Translations under genes and position numbers: made by a program
The notes under the pieces: model-generated
Seen by the model: the letters and a program-made list of their open reading frames with translations, nothing else
Databases searched by the model: none
What the model was told of the DNA's origin: nothing
Shown here: in pieces, positions 24,973-33,866 of the stretch
Numbering within the stretch: the first letter of the stretch is position 1
How the letters are laid out: every line of letters begins with the position of its first letter
Assembly: GCF_029024105.1 (NCBI RefSeq)
Contig: NZ_CP118963.1
Span: 2,976,001-3,040,000, forward strand
DNA: 64,000 bases
Reading direction: 5' to 3'
Origin: Acinetobacter lwoffii
GTDB taxonomy: Bacteria > Pseudomonadota > Gammaproteobacteria > Pseudomonadales > Moraxellaceae

Positions 24973-25734
24973 ATGAACATAGATCAAAACCATGGCCTGA
25001 ATCAGACCCAGCAGTTTCACCGTCAATATGGCGCCAATGCCTTATTGCCAAGCATTGACTGGGCACAGATCTTTAAATACAGCAAGCTGAATGATGCCCA
25101 GTATCAGGCACTGGAAACGCTGTATCAGAGTGCAGTCCCTCTGGCACTGCAAGTCTTTGATGAATTACATTTTGATGTCTTTGAACCTTATGCCTACAAG
25201 CCGCAAGGTCTGGGTCTATTTGAAAAGATTGCTGAACAGGAAGACAAGCTGATTCAGTCTTTAGAAGCTGAAACAGAGGATCTTCCGGCAAAGACCCGTC
25301 ATCAGATCTGGAGCATGTTGCTGCGTGGTGGCGCGGTACTGGTCTTTAAGGCCTGGCTGGGTAAAGTCAAAAATGAAGAAGATTGTCTGGACACCAGCCA
25401 GTTTGATGAGCTGTCTGATCTGTTATTTATCAAAACCTGCCCACATGAACTGGCACAACGTTTACATGTCGATCCGAATACGCGCGACGAACATGTCTTC
25501 CTGATGTATGACAATGAAGTTTATCTGGATCGTTTTAACAGTCTGGAAACTGCAGCACTATTTGTCGATCTCGGTGTTTATGATGCGACTTTCCTGAGTC
25601 TGCGTGATGATCGCGTGGCGGAATATCTGAAATCGAAAGGTTATGTCACCGAAGAGCAGATTGACGAATTGCAATGTGCCTTAAATCCATTGTTTTGTGA
25701 TGATTTCACCCGCAAGCAGGATTATATCGCCTAG
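24973..25734 (+). CDS. Conserved hypothetical protein between the kinase and regulator genes
   Basis: A 253-residue soluble, acidic protein of unrecognised family, with no signal peptide or membrane helix. It is rich in Leu, Asp and aromatic residues and probably mostly alpha-helical, with no catalytic motif seen. The frame opens at a TTG at 24934, but the ATG at 24973 has GGAG eight bases before it. It has its own upstream region with a TGTACA palindrome and shares a bidirectional terminator with crbR. Lying between the CrbS-type kinase and the CrbR-type regulator, it might belong to the acetate response, but position is the only evidence. Confidence 0.65.
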   Translation: MNIDQNHGLNQTQQFHRQYGANALLPSIDWAQIFKYSKLNDAQYQALETLYQSAVPLALQVFDELHFDVFEPYAYKPQGLGLFEKIAEQEDKLIQSLEAETEDLPAKTRHQIWSMLLRGGAVLVFKAWLGKVKNEEDCLDTSQFDELSDLLFIKTCPHELAQRLHVDPNTRDEHVFLMYDNEVYLDRFNSLETAALFVDLGVYDATFLSLRDDRVAEYLKSKGYVTEEQIDELQCALNPLFCDDFTRKQDYIA

Positions 25735-25776
25735 CTGATTCAGGCCTTTGCACTCAATTTTGCAGATTTTGCCCAT

Positions 25777-25804
25777 AAAAAAGACCTCCAAGGAGGTCTT
25801 TTTC
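25777..25804. terminator. Bidirectional terminator between the unknown gene and crbR
   Basis: The stem AAAAAAGACCTC/GAGGTCTTTTT has a CAAG loop (25777-25804) and lies between convergent genes. Confidence 0.8.
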
Positions 25805-25822
25805 AATTCGTATATGCAGAAT

Positions 25823-26473
25823 TTACATTTTGCGGTCTTCAATATTCAGTGCATTAATGGCCAATACCGCTTGTGTCCGGTTTTGTACGCCAAGCTTACG
25901 GAAGATTGCAGTCACATGCGCTTTAATCGTCGCTTCTGATACATCCAGTTCATAAGCAATCTGCTTGTTTAATAAACCTTCAGCCACCATCATCAATACC
26001 CGGAACTGTTGCGGCGTCAAAGACTGGATCCGTTCTGCCAAAGCCGTTTCATCGGCAGCACGCGGATCAAAATTCATATTGGCTGGCAGATTTGGCGGTA
26101 ACCAGATTTCACCTTCCAGCACTTCACGAATCGCTTCACCGATATGGCTTGGGTGAGCAGATTTAGGAATATAGCCCATCGCACCATGCGCGATCGCACG
26201 CTGGATGATGCTGACTTCTTCATGTGCAGACACAACAATAATCGGTAAAGACGGATACTGTGCGCGGACATGCACCAGGGCAGAAAAGCCGGAAGCGCCC
26301 GGCAGGTTTAAATCCAGCAGCACAAGATCAGGCTCAGGGCCATTTTCTAGACGTTCATAAAATTCATTGACTGCCGCAGTTTCATGAATCTGGGCTTGTG
26401 GCAGGCTATAACGTACAGCTTGAATCAAGGCATGACGAAATAGTGGATGATCATCAACGATTAAAATATTCAT
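25823..26473 (-). CDS. crbR: LuxR/FixJ-type response regulator of the CrbR type
   Basis: A 216-residue response regulator. The receiver domain occupies residues 1-120 with phospho-Asp54 (LVLLDLNLPG) and the acidic pair Asp7-Asp8. A short linker leads to a LuxR/GerE helix-turn-helix (LTPQQFRVLMMVAEGLLNKQIAYELDVSEATIKAHVTAI in part). It is the probable partner of the CrbS-type kinase and would activate acs and actP. A TTG at 26479 extends the frame by two codons; the ATG at 26473 gives the canonical MNILIVDD start. Other acetate-responsive LuxR regulators look similar, so the name rests on proximity to the kinase gene and to acs. Confidence 0.82.
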   Translation of the reverse strand: MNILIVDDHPLFRHALIQAVRYSLPQAQIHETAAVNEFYERLENGPEPDLVLLDLNLPGASGFSALVHVRAQYPSLPIIVVSAHEEVSIIQRAIAHGAMGYIPKSAHPSHIGEAIREVLEGEIWLPPNLPANMNFDPRAADETALAERIQSLTPQQFRVLMMVAEGLLNKQIAYELDVSEATIKAHVTAIFRKLGVQNRTQAVLAINALNIEDRKM

Positions 26474-26806
26474 AGGCAACGTGAGAGAGATCTTGGCACG
26501 GTAGTCCCTATTCTAACCATACAACCCGGTTAAGGATATGCAAGACACTACAATTTTTAAAATAATATGCAGTTTTTCTTCAAAATTGCCCATTTTTGCA
26601 CTATTGCAATAATTGTTTAATTCTCATCACTTTTTTATATATCACTTATTCCTCACTGAAAAAGCTTATCTTTATTCAATATAAATATAAATATCATTCA
26701 CTTACCCACAAAAACTTCCTTAAAAATCAGGCCTTTGTCGTATATCGCAAAATCAGATAACTTTTCAGCTTTTCGTTATTTTACAGCCCTTCGCTGAATC
26801 GGGATT

Positions 26807-26835
26807 AATAGGGTCATTCCGAGATTAACCCTATT
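26807..26835 (+). promoter_or_regulatory. Inverted repeat in the msuE leader
   Basis: AATAGGGT/ACCCTATT (26807-26814/26828-26835), spaced by 13 bases, ends 14 bp before the msuE ATG. It could be an operator or an RNA hairpin. The rest of the 26474-26849 gap is AT-rich without other recognised features. Confidence 0.4.
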
Positions 26836-26849
26836 TTCAGGTTCTAAAT

Positions 26850-27584
26850 ATGTCTAATTTTAATGCGCAAAAACCCTTAAATATTGTTGCCGTATCTGGC
26901 GGTTTAAATCACCCCTCAAAAACCGAAGCCTTGGTTCAGGCCATTCTGGATGAGCTTGGGGAAGCGACACCAATCAATGTGCATTTCATTAAATTTAGTG
27001 AAATTGGTTCGCTCTTGGGCGGCGCGATTTATCGCAATCAGTTGCCGCAACGCGTTCAGAATGATCTGGCAGCAGTAGAAGCCGCAGATGCGCTGATTGT
27101 TGGCACTCCTGTGTACCGCGCTTCATTTACCGGCCTGTTCAAGCATTTCTTTGACTTTGTTGAGCAAACGGCGCTGGTCGATGTTCCGGTATTACTGGCA
27201 GCTTCTGGTGGCAGTGACCGTCATGCGCTAGTGCTTGAACATCAACTGCGTCCTTTATTCAGCTTCTTTCAGGCACAGACTTTACCGATTGGGGTCTATG
27301 CCACCGACCGCGATTTCACCCCTGAATATACCATTCACAGTGAATTGCTCCGCGACCGGATTACCCTGGCTGTGGCGCGTGCATTGCCGATTCTTGAATG
27401 GGCACCAGCCAAGGGACAACGTGCTGAAGTCATCAAAGAAAAAACCATTCAAGCGAGTCAAAATCTGGGCATTAACAAGCAGATCGAACAGGAAGAAGTG
27501 CTGCCTTCAGCAGCCGTGCCGAGCCTGGATGCCGCAGAATCGCGCTTGCACAGCAAGAAAGCACCAAAGACTCAAGTGGCTTGA
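26850..27584 (+). CDS. msuE: NAD(P)H-dependent FMN reductase MsuE
   Basis: A 244-residue flavodoxin-like FMN reductase that supplies reduced FMN to two-component sulfonate/sulfone monooxygenases. The fold starts with LNIVAVSGGLNHPSKTEAL, a phosphate-binding loop, and has VGTPVYRASFTGLFKHFFD, the NADPH-dependent FMN reductase motif. The C-terminal 50 residues or so are a charged extension (IEQEEVLPSAAVPS) beyond the catalytic core. The ATG at 26850 is followed within 26 bp of its stop by sfnG, so electron donor and monooxygenase are coexpressed, for use of dimethyl sulfone or methanesulfonate as a sulfur source. Confidence 0.9.
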   Translation: MSNFNAQKPLNIVAVSGGLNHPSKTEALVQAILDELGEATPINVHFIKFSEIGSLLGGAIYRNQLPQRVQNDLAAVEAADALIVGTPVYRASFTGLFKHFFDFVEQTALVDVPVLLAASGGSDRHALVLEHQLRPLFSFFQAQTLPIGVYATDRDFTPEYTIHSELLRDRITLAVARALPILEWAPAKGQRAEVIKEKTIQASQNLGINKQIEQEEVLPSAAVPSLDAAESRLHSKKAPKTQVA

Positions 27585-27610
27585 ACACAGCATTGCAGAG
27601 GGCGATGAAT

Positions 27611-28723
27611 ATGTCGAATGATAAAAATATCGTATTTGCCTATTGGGTGCCGAATGTCAGTGGTGGCCTGGTGGTTAGTAATATCGAGCAGCGCACCGAC
27701 TGGAGCTATGACTATAACGTGCGTCTGGCACAAACCGCTGAACAGGCAGGCTTTGATTATGCCCTGACCCAGATCCGTTTTACTGCCGGCTATAACGCAG
27801 AAAACCAGCATGAATCGGTCAGCTTCAGTCATGGCATTCTGGCCAAAACTGAACGCCTGAAAGTCATTGCCGCGATTCTGCCGGGTCCATGGAAGCCGGC
27901 ACTGGCTGCAAAACAACTGGCGACGATTGACCATCTGAGCAATGGCCGGATCGCGATCAATGTGGTCAGTGGCTGGTTCCGCGGTGAGTTTGATGCCATT
28001 GGTGAAGAATGGCCGGAACATGACGAGCGTTATGCCCGTTCGGGAGAGTTTATCCGTAGCCTGAAAGGGGTCTGGAGCCAGAATAACTTTAATTTTGAAG
28101 GTAAATATTATCAATTCAAAGACTATACCCTGAGTCCAAAACCGCTACAAAAACCGCATATTGAAATCTTTCAGGGCGGCAGTTCCCGGGCAGCACGTGA
28201 TATGGCTTCTCGCGTATCTGACTGGTACTTCACCAATGGCAATACCCCGGAAGAGCTGAAAAAACAGATCGATGATATTCGTGAAAAAGCCAAGGCAAAT
28301 CATCACTCGGTGAAAATCGGCGTAAATGCCTTTGTGATTGCACGGGATAGCGAAGAAGAAGCTCAGGCTGTATTGCAGGAAATTATTAGCAAGGCCAATG
28401 TGCAGGCAGTGAAATCTTTTGGTGAAGCGACCCGTGAAGCCGGCGCAGCAAGTCAGGAAGGTGAAGGCAACTGGGCCAAATCCACCTTTGAAGATCTGGT
28501 GCAATACAATGATGGTTTCCGCACCAATCTGATCGGAACACCGCAGCAGATTGCTGAACGGATTATCGAACTAAAAAAAGTGGGCGTAGATCTGATTCTG
28601 TCAGGCTTTTTGCACTTTATTGAAGAAGTCGAATATTTTGGCCAGAAGGTGCTGCCTTTGGTCCGTGAGCTTGAAGCACAACAGGCAACGCCTGTACAGC
28701 AAGAAGAAGCTGAGCCCGTATAA
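27611..28723 (+). CDS. sfnG: FMNH2-dependent dimethyl sulfone monooxygenase SfnG
   Basis: A 370-residue bacterial-luciferase-family (TIM barrel) monooxygenase that oxidises dimethyl sulfone to methanesulfinate using reduced FMN. Family stretches are visible: FAYWVPNVSGGLVVS at the N-terminus, NGRIAINVVSGWFRGEF in the middle and IEIFQGGSSRAARDMASRV. The frame extends upstream to a TTG at 27581 and contains an ATG at 27605, but the ribosome site GAGGG at 27598 is properly spaced (8 nt) only from the ATG at 27611. It forms an operon with msuE and ends in a terminator. Confidence 0.93.
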   Translation: MSNDKNIVFAYWVPNVSGGLVVSNIEQRTDWSYDYNVRLAQTAEQAGFDYALTQIRFTAGYNAENQHESVSFSHGILAKTERLKVIAAILPGPWKPALAAKQLATIDHLSNGRIAINVVSGWFRGEFDAIGEEWPEHDERYARSGEFIRSLKGVWSQNNFNFEGKYYQFKDYTLSPKPLQKPHIEIFQGGSSRAARDMASRVSDWYFTNGNTPEELKKQIDDIREKAKANHHSVKIGVNAFVIARDSEEEAQAVLQEIISKANVQAVKSFGEATREAGAASQEGEGNWAKSTFEDLVQYNDGFRTNLIGTPQQIAERIIELKKVGVDLILSGFLHFIEEVEYFGQKVLPLVRELEAQQATPVQQEEAEPV

Positions 28724-28753
28724 TCCTTCCAATAAATCTCAGCAGATTCACTC

Positions 28754-28785
28754 CCCCCTCAAGGCTCGGCTTGGGGGATTTTTTT
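28754..28785 (+). terminator. msuE-sfnG terminator
   Basis: CCCCC-TC-AAG paired with CTT-GGGGG (28754-28763/28770-28777), followed by seven Ts at 28779-28785. Confidence 0.75.
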
Positions 28786-28869
28786 ATGTGATAAAATTGT
28801 TGTCTGGCTAGGCTTAAGACCAGCAATTCCTTAAAATTCTGCACTAACGACTTTCCAAGAATTTTAACA

Positions 28870-30279
28870 ATGCAACTGATCTGGTTTCGTCAAGACCTCC
28901 GCATTCATGATCATGCTGCGCTCTGGCATGCCACCCAGCAAGGCAGCTGTATAGCACTGGTGGTGCTCTCTCCTGAACAATGGAAGCGGCATCAGGATGC
29001 CCGGATTAAAATCGATTTTTATCTGCGCCGCCTCGACGTCTTAAAGCAGCAGTTAGCGCAGCTGAATATTCCATTAATCATTTTAAATGTTCCCTTATGG
29101 CAAGACCTGCCTGCTGAAATGCGAAGCCTGTGCCAAAAACTGCAGATTGATATGCTACATGCCAATATTGAAGTGGGCGTGAATGAACTGCAACGTGATG
29201 CACAGGTACAGCAGGTGCTGGAACAGCAGCAGATCCGGGTCGAGCTGTATCATGATCGCAGCCTGTTTCCACTGACCAGTATCCGCAATCAGTCCAATCA
29301 GCCCTATCAGATCTATAGCGCATTCAAGAAAAAGTGCTATGAACGACTGATTCAGAATATACCGGGCTGCTATCCTGCCATTCAGCTTCAAGATCCGCTT
29401 GAATTACCCGCTCAGTTGACCAGCTTTGATCTGGGAAAATTTGCAGTTGATTATAAGGTCGATCATATTGCCCAGTTCTGGCCTGCGCAGGATCAAGCTG
29501 CCTTTGAGCTGCTCGATGATTTTATCGGGGAGAAAATGGCTCACTATAAAACTGAGCGAGATCTACCTGCAGTCGATGGTACCAGCCGCCTGTCACCGTA
29601 TCTGAATATCGGTATTCTCTCGATCCGTCAATGTATGCAGACCCTGTTTAAGGACGGATATTTCCAGATTGATAATATCGGTCAGCAGACTTGGCTAGAT
29701 GAACTGCTCTGGCGCGAATTTTATCTGCATACCCTGTTTGATTTTCCCCGTGTATCCAGACATCGGCCTTTTAAGGAAAATACCGATAAAATCCAGTGGC
29801 GCAATGCACCAGATGATTTGGCTGCCTGGCAACAAGGACAAACCGGGATTCCGATTGTCGATGCTGGCATGCGGCAAATGCGAGCCATTGGCTGGATGCA
29901 TAACCGGGTACGCATGATTACTGCAATGTTCCTGTGTAAAAACCTGCTGATAGACTGGCGCTTGGGAGAACGCTGGTTTATGCAGTATCTGATTGATGGT
30001 GATCTGGCGGCGAACAATGGCGGTTGGCAATGGTGTGCTTCGACCGGCATGGATGCCGTACCCTATTTCCGGATTTTTAACCCGGTCAGCCAGTCACAGA
30101 AGTTTGACCCGAATGGGGATTACATCCGTCAATGGGTGCCAGAACTGACACATCTGAATGCTAAATCTATTCATGAACCCTATGCTAAAAATCCGGATCT
30201 TGCACTGGATTATCCAAAACCGATTGTGGATTTAAAAGCCTCTCGTGTAAGAGCGATTGAAGCGTTTAAGCAAATTTAA
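28870..30279 (+). CDS. phrB: Deoxyribodipyrimidine photolyase (CPD photolyase)
   Basis: A 469-residue class I photolyase that uses blue light to split cyclobutane pyrimidine dimers. The N-terminal alpha/beta antenna domain begins MQLIWFRQDLRIHDHAAL. The C-terminal FAD-binding domain has WLDELLWREFYLHTL, GIPIVDAGMRQMRAIGWMHNRVRM and DGDLAANNGGWQWCASTGMDA, including the Trp positions of the electron-transfer chain. Its length equals that of E. coli PhrB (472). The ATG at 28870 has a weak ribosome site. It follows the sulfur operon after a terminator, so it is probably a separate unit. Confidence 0.95.
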   Translation: MQLIWFRQDLRIHDHAALWHATQQGSCIALVVLSPEQWKRHQDARIKIDFYLRRLDVLKQQLAQLNIPLIILNVPLWQDLPAEMRSLCQKLQIDMLHANIEVGVNELQRDAQVQQVLEQQQIRVELYHDRSLFPLTSIRNQSNQPYQIYSAFKKKCYERLIQNIPGCYPAIQLQDPLELPAQLTSFDLGKFAVDYKVDHIAQFWPAQDQAAFELLDDFIGEKMAHYKTERDLPAVDGTSRLSPYLNIGILSIRQCMQTLFKDGYFQIDNIGQQTWLDELLWREFYLHTLFDFPRVSRHRPFKENTDKIQWRNAPDDLAAWQQGQTGIPIVDAGMRQMRAIGWMHNRVRMITAMFLCKNLLIDWRLGERWFMQYLIDGDLAANNGGWQWCASTGMDAVPYFRIFNPVSQSQKFDPNGDYIRQWVPELTHLNAKSIHEPYAKNPDLALDYPKPIVDLKASRVRAIEAFKQI

Positions 30280-30300
30280 AACCAAACTTTTTCATCCCGA

Positions 30301-30336
30301 ATAAAACAGCCTCCGATAAAGAGGCTGTTTTATTTT
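30301..30336. terminator. Bidirectional terminator between phrB and the SfnC-like gene
   Basis: The 13-bp stem ATAAAACAGCCTC/GAGGCTGTTTTAT (30301-30313/30321-30333), with a 7-nt loop, lies between convergent genes. Confidence 0.85.
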
Positions 30337-30340
30337 TAGA

Positions 30341-31522
30341 TCAGGAATAAAAACTCGGATCAGGCACTTTTCCAGTCAGCACCCATTCCCCCACTTCCTG
30401 ATATTTATAATCGATCGGGTCATGCAAGGTCTGGGTGCGGACATTGCGCCAGAAACGGTCAAGATTGAGCTTGGCCGTGGTGGCCCGCGCACCCATCACC
30501 TGGAAAATATTCTGGGTAATATAGAGAGAGGTATTGGTTGCGGCAATTTTGGCTGTGGCAATGGCAACTGAGACTTCACCGCGCTGCTCAGCTGTTAAAT
30601 CATTCCCAAGCTCCCAGGCTGCCTGTAAAGTCTGAACCGCTTTATCTGCCAGTAAGCGTACACTTTCCAGTTGTACATAAAACTCGGCAAAATGCTTCTG
30701 GATAAAAGGATCATTCACTGCATCGTCTGCCAGTGATTTGGACCAGGCTTTTTGGGTTTGTACGGTCTGCTTGGCGACGTCAAATGCCCCTTCTGCCACG
30801 CCCAAAAACAGATGCACAAAAATCAGCTGGGCAATCAAAGGCCGTAGACTGGAATATGGCGTACTCAGTGGACCGGGATTTAACAGCAATTCATCTTCAT
30901 GAATGTTGACCTGCTCAAAATGGCTGGTACCACTGTCGGTCTGGCGTTGGCCCATATTGTTCCAGTCGCCCAGAAAGCTCACGCCCTCTCGCCAGGTAGG
31001 AATCACTCCTATCAGTAATTTTCCTGCTTCGTCATAACCTGAACACAGCAACATATCCGAATCAATCGAACCTGAGCAGAAGCTTTTATCACCATGGAAA
31101 ATATATTCGTTTTCTGAAACTTTTGTAACTGTGGTGCGATGGTCCAGCGGATTTAGAGTATTACCCCAGAATAGATTATTTTGGGCAGTCTGTTCAAACC
31201 ACGGGCCATATTGTTCCGATTGGGAAAATAATTGCACGGTCGCAATCAGCAAATGATGAAAGCCATAGACATGCGCCAATGAACTGTCGACTTGGGCTAC
31301 AATTTGAATAGTTTTAAAAATGGTCTGCCAATCTGTCTCCTGACCGCCATACTGTTTTGGAATGGACAGGCCCAGCAAGCCACTCTGGCGAATCAGGTCA
31401 CGTTCGGCTTTAGGATTCCCACCTTGCCGATCCCGCTCTGCTGCAGTCAAAGCAAAAATTTCAGCAAGTTTCTGGGCAATATCGACAGGAGACTGATTTA
31501 AATATGGGGATTGTGCATTCAT
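30341..31522 (-). CDS. Acyl-CoA-dehydrogenase-fold flavin monooxygenase (SfnC/DszC-like)
   Basis: A 393-residue protein of the acyl-CoA dehydrogenase fold, more like the FMNH2-dependent desulfurisation enzymes DszC and SfnC than fatty-acid dehydrogenases. It has the helical N-terminal domain (LIRQSGLLGLSIPKQYGGQETDW), the middle beta domain with FHGDKSFCSGSIDSDML and a C-terminal helical bundle (QVMGARATTAKLNLDRFWRNVRTQTLHDP, the flavin-contacting region). Next to msuE-sfnG it most likely takes part in organosulfur scavenging, drawing on the same reduced FMN. The exact substrate is unknown. The ATG at 31522 has only a weak GAG before it. Confidence 0.8.
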   Translation of the reverse strand: MNAQSPYLNQSPVDIAQKLAEIFALTAAERDRQGGNPKAERDLIRQSGLLGLSIPKQYGGQETDWQTIFKTIQIVAQVDSSLAHVYGFHHLLIATVQLFSQSEQYGPWFEQTAQNNLFWGNTLNPLDHRTTVTKVSENEYIFHGDKSFCSGSIDSDMLLCSGYDEAGKLLIGVIPTWREGVSFLGDWNNMGQRQTDSGTSHFEQVNIHEDELLLNPGPLSTPYSSLRPLIAQLIFVHLFLGVAEGAFDVAKQTVQTQKAWSKSLADDAVNDPFIQKHFAEFYVQLESVRLLADKAVQTLQAAWELGNDLTAEQRGEVSVAIATAKIAATNTSLYITQNIFQVMGARATTAKLNLDRFWRNVRTQTLHDPIDYKYQEVGEWVLTGKVPDPSFYS

Positions 31523-31613
31523 TATTTTAACTCATGTTCAGCATGGAAACAGCTTAGCAGATCAGGGTACTGACCTGTATCCGAAAGCATGCAGAGCTTA
31601 TGACTGATATAAA

Positions 31614-31636
31614 AATACCGGCAGAATGCCGGTATT
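31614..31636 (-). terminator. acs terminator
   Basis: The 10-bp stem AATACCGGCA/TGCCGGTATT (31614-31623/31627-31636) lies 15 nt past the acs stop and runs into Us on the minus strand. Confidence 0.8.
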
Positions 31637-31650
31637 GGAACCGCTTGAAT

Positions 31651-33597
31651 TTAAACTTTATTACGCTGTACCTCTGCGATCAAATGATCCACCACCTGCG
31701 GTTCAGCCAGGGTTGAAGTATCTCCGAGACTATCCAGCTCATCGGCTGCAATTTTTCGCAGGATCCGCCGCATGATTTTGCCGGAGCGGGTTTTTGGCAA
31801 GGCCGGTGCCCAGTGCAAGGCGTCTGGTGTAGCCACTGGACCAAGAATCTTGCGTACCCAGCTGACCAGTTCTCCACGTAATTGATCTGAACTGGCAACA
31901 TCAGCCTGCAAAGTCACAAAGGCACAAATGCCCTGACCTTTAATGTCATGCGGCATACCCACTACAGCGGCCTCAGCCACCGATTCATGCGCCACCAGTG
32001 CACTTTCAATTTCTGCAGTACCTAAACGGTGTCCGGATACATTCAGGACATCATCGACACGACCGGTAATCCAGTAATAACCATCTTTATCGCGACGCGC
32101 CCCATCTCCGGTAAAATAAGTACCGGGATAGGTAGAGAAATAAGCTTCAATAAAACGCTCCGGGTCTCCCCAAATGGTACGCATCTGACCCGGCCAGGAA
32201 TCCTTAATCACCAGATTTCCCTCAGCTTCACCCTCCAGTTCCTTGCCATCGGCATCGACAATAGCCGGTTGTACCCCGAAGAAAGGCCGTGTCGCAGAAC
32301 CTGGTTTTAAATCAGTCGCACCCGGCAATGGCGTAATCATAAAACCACCAGTTTCGGTTTGCCACCAGGTATCGATGACGGGACAGCGGCTTTCACCGAC
32401 CACGGTGTAGTACCAGTTCCAGGCTTCCGGATTAATTGGCTCACCGACCGATCCTAAAATTCTCAGGCTGCTACGGTCACTTTCCCGTACAAAAGCATCG
32501 CCCTCACGCATCATGGCGCGGATCGCGGTCGGTGCAGTATAGAGAATGGTCACGTTATGCTTATCAACAATATGTCCAGTACGCGCCCAGCTTGGATATT
32601 GCGGCACACCTTCAAACATCACGGTGGTGGTACCATTCGAAAGTGGCCCATACAGTACATAGGAATGCCCGGTGATCCAGCCCACATCTGCGGTACACCA
32701 GAATACATCATCCTGCTTGATATCAAATGCTTCACGGAAGGTGCAATTCACATAGGTCAGATAACCGCCAGTGGTATGCATCACGCCCTTGGGCTTGCCG
32801 GTGGAACCTGAGGTATACAGGATAAACAGCGGATCTTCGGCATTCATCGGTTCGGGTGGACAGATGTCATTCACTGACATAATTTCCGTGTGATACCACA
32901 GATCACGTCCTTCCTGCATTTCAATTGGGTTACCGGTGCGGTGTACCACCATTACATTTTGAATCGAGTCTGTACCCGCCAGTTTCAGTGCTTCATCGAC
33001 ATTGGCTTTCAGTGGAATGGCCTTACCGCCGCGCATGCCGGAATCCGCAGTAATCACCATTTTCGCCTGACAGTCTTCAATCCGGCTGGCCAAAGAATCT
33101 GGCGAGAAACCACCAAATACCACGCAATGCACCGCCCCGATCCGGGCACAGGCCAGCATGGCAATCGCAGCTTCAGAAACCATCGGCATATACAGCATGA
33201 CCCGGTCGCCTTTCTGAATGCCATTTTTCTTCAGCACATTGGCAAAACGGCAGGTTTCATCATGCAGCTCGGCAAAGGAAATAATCTTGTGCCGCGAAGG
33301 ATGATCCCCTTCCCAGATGATGGCCGGTTTATAAGGATGTTCTTTCAGGTGCCGATCCAGACAGTTGGCACTGACATTGAGCTGACCATCGGCAAACCAT
33401 TCGATTTTAAAATCGTCTTTGTTAAAGCTGGTATTTTTGACTTGGGTGAAGGGCTTGATCCAGTCCAGACGTTGCGCCTGTTCTGCCCAAAATTTATCTG
33501 GCTGTTCTATAGAATATTGATAACGTTCAAAGTACTGGTCTTCGAGCGTACGTGCTGTTTTTTTAAATTCTTCGGGTACTGGATAGATCTCTTGCAT
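31651..33597 (-). CDS. acs: Acetyl-CoA synthetase
   Basis: The 648-residue AMP-forming acetate:CoA ligase activates acetate to acetyl-CoA via acetyl-AMP. The core motifs are LFILYTSGSTGKPKGV (P-loop-like A3), VGWITGHSYVLYGPL, WWQTETGG (A5) and YFTGDGARRDKDGYYWITGR (A8). The C-terminal KTRSGKIMRR carries the catalytic lysine that is the usual acetylation control site. The ATG at 33597 follows AGGAAG. The 270-bp upstream region is shared divergently with the DUF805 gene. With ActP and the CrbS/CrbR-type pair it forms the acetate-scavenging set of this region. Confidence 0.97.
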   Translation of the reverse strand: MQEIYPVPEEFKKTARTLEDQYFERYQYSIEQPDKFWAEQAQRLDWIKPFTQVKNTSFNKDDFKIEWFADGQLNVSANCLDRHLKEHPYKPAIIWEGDHPSRHKIISFAELHDETCRFANVLKKNGIQKGDRVMLYMPMVSEAAIAMLACARIGAVHCVVFGGFSPDSLASRIEDCQAKMVITADSGMRGGKAIPLKANVDEALKLAGTDSIQNVMVVHRTGNPIEMQEGRDLWYHTEIMSVNDICPPEPMNAEDPLFILYTSGSTGKPKGVMHTTGGYLTYVNCTFREAFDIKQDDVFWCTADVGWITGHSYVLYGPLSNGTTTVMFEGVPQYPSWARTGHIVDKHNVTILYTAPTAIRAMMREGDAFVRESDRSSLRILGSVGEPINPEAWNWYYTVVGESRCPVIDTWWQTETGGFMITPLPGATDLKPGSATRPFFGVQPAIVDADGKELEGEAEGNLVIKDSWPGQMRTIWGDPERFIEAYFSTYPGTYFTGDGARRDKDGYYWITGRVDDVLNVSGHRLGTAEIESALVAHESVAEAAVVGMPHDIKGQGICAFVTLQADVASSDQLRGELVSWVRKILGPVATPDALHWAPALPKTRSGKIMRRILRKIAADELDSLGDTSTLAEPQVVDHLIAEVQRNKV

Positions 33598-33866
33598 AGG
33601 TCACTTCCTTGATTTTGTTCTATCTCATCACGAGAGGTTAATGCGGCGTTGTTGATTGTTTTTTATGCATAATGGCAGTATGGCCTACTTATTTCAAATC
33701 CGGCAATCATGCTTTCGTCGTAGATTATTTATACAAATTCAATCAAAATAAACCACAACTTACAGTACAGAATCTTCTGCGCAAATGTGTATGATCTGTA
33801 GCACAGCCCTTAAAAATAAAATTGACCGCTTGTGGTTATTTCATCTGATTTAGCAGGATACGCTTT

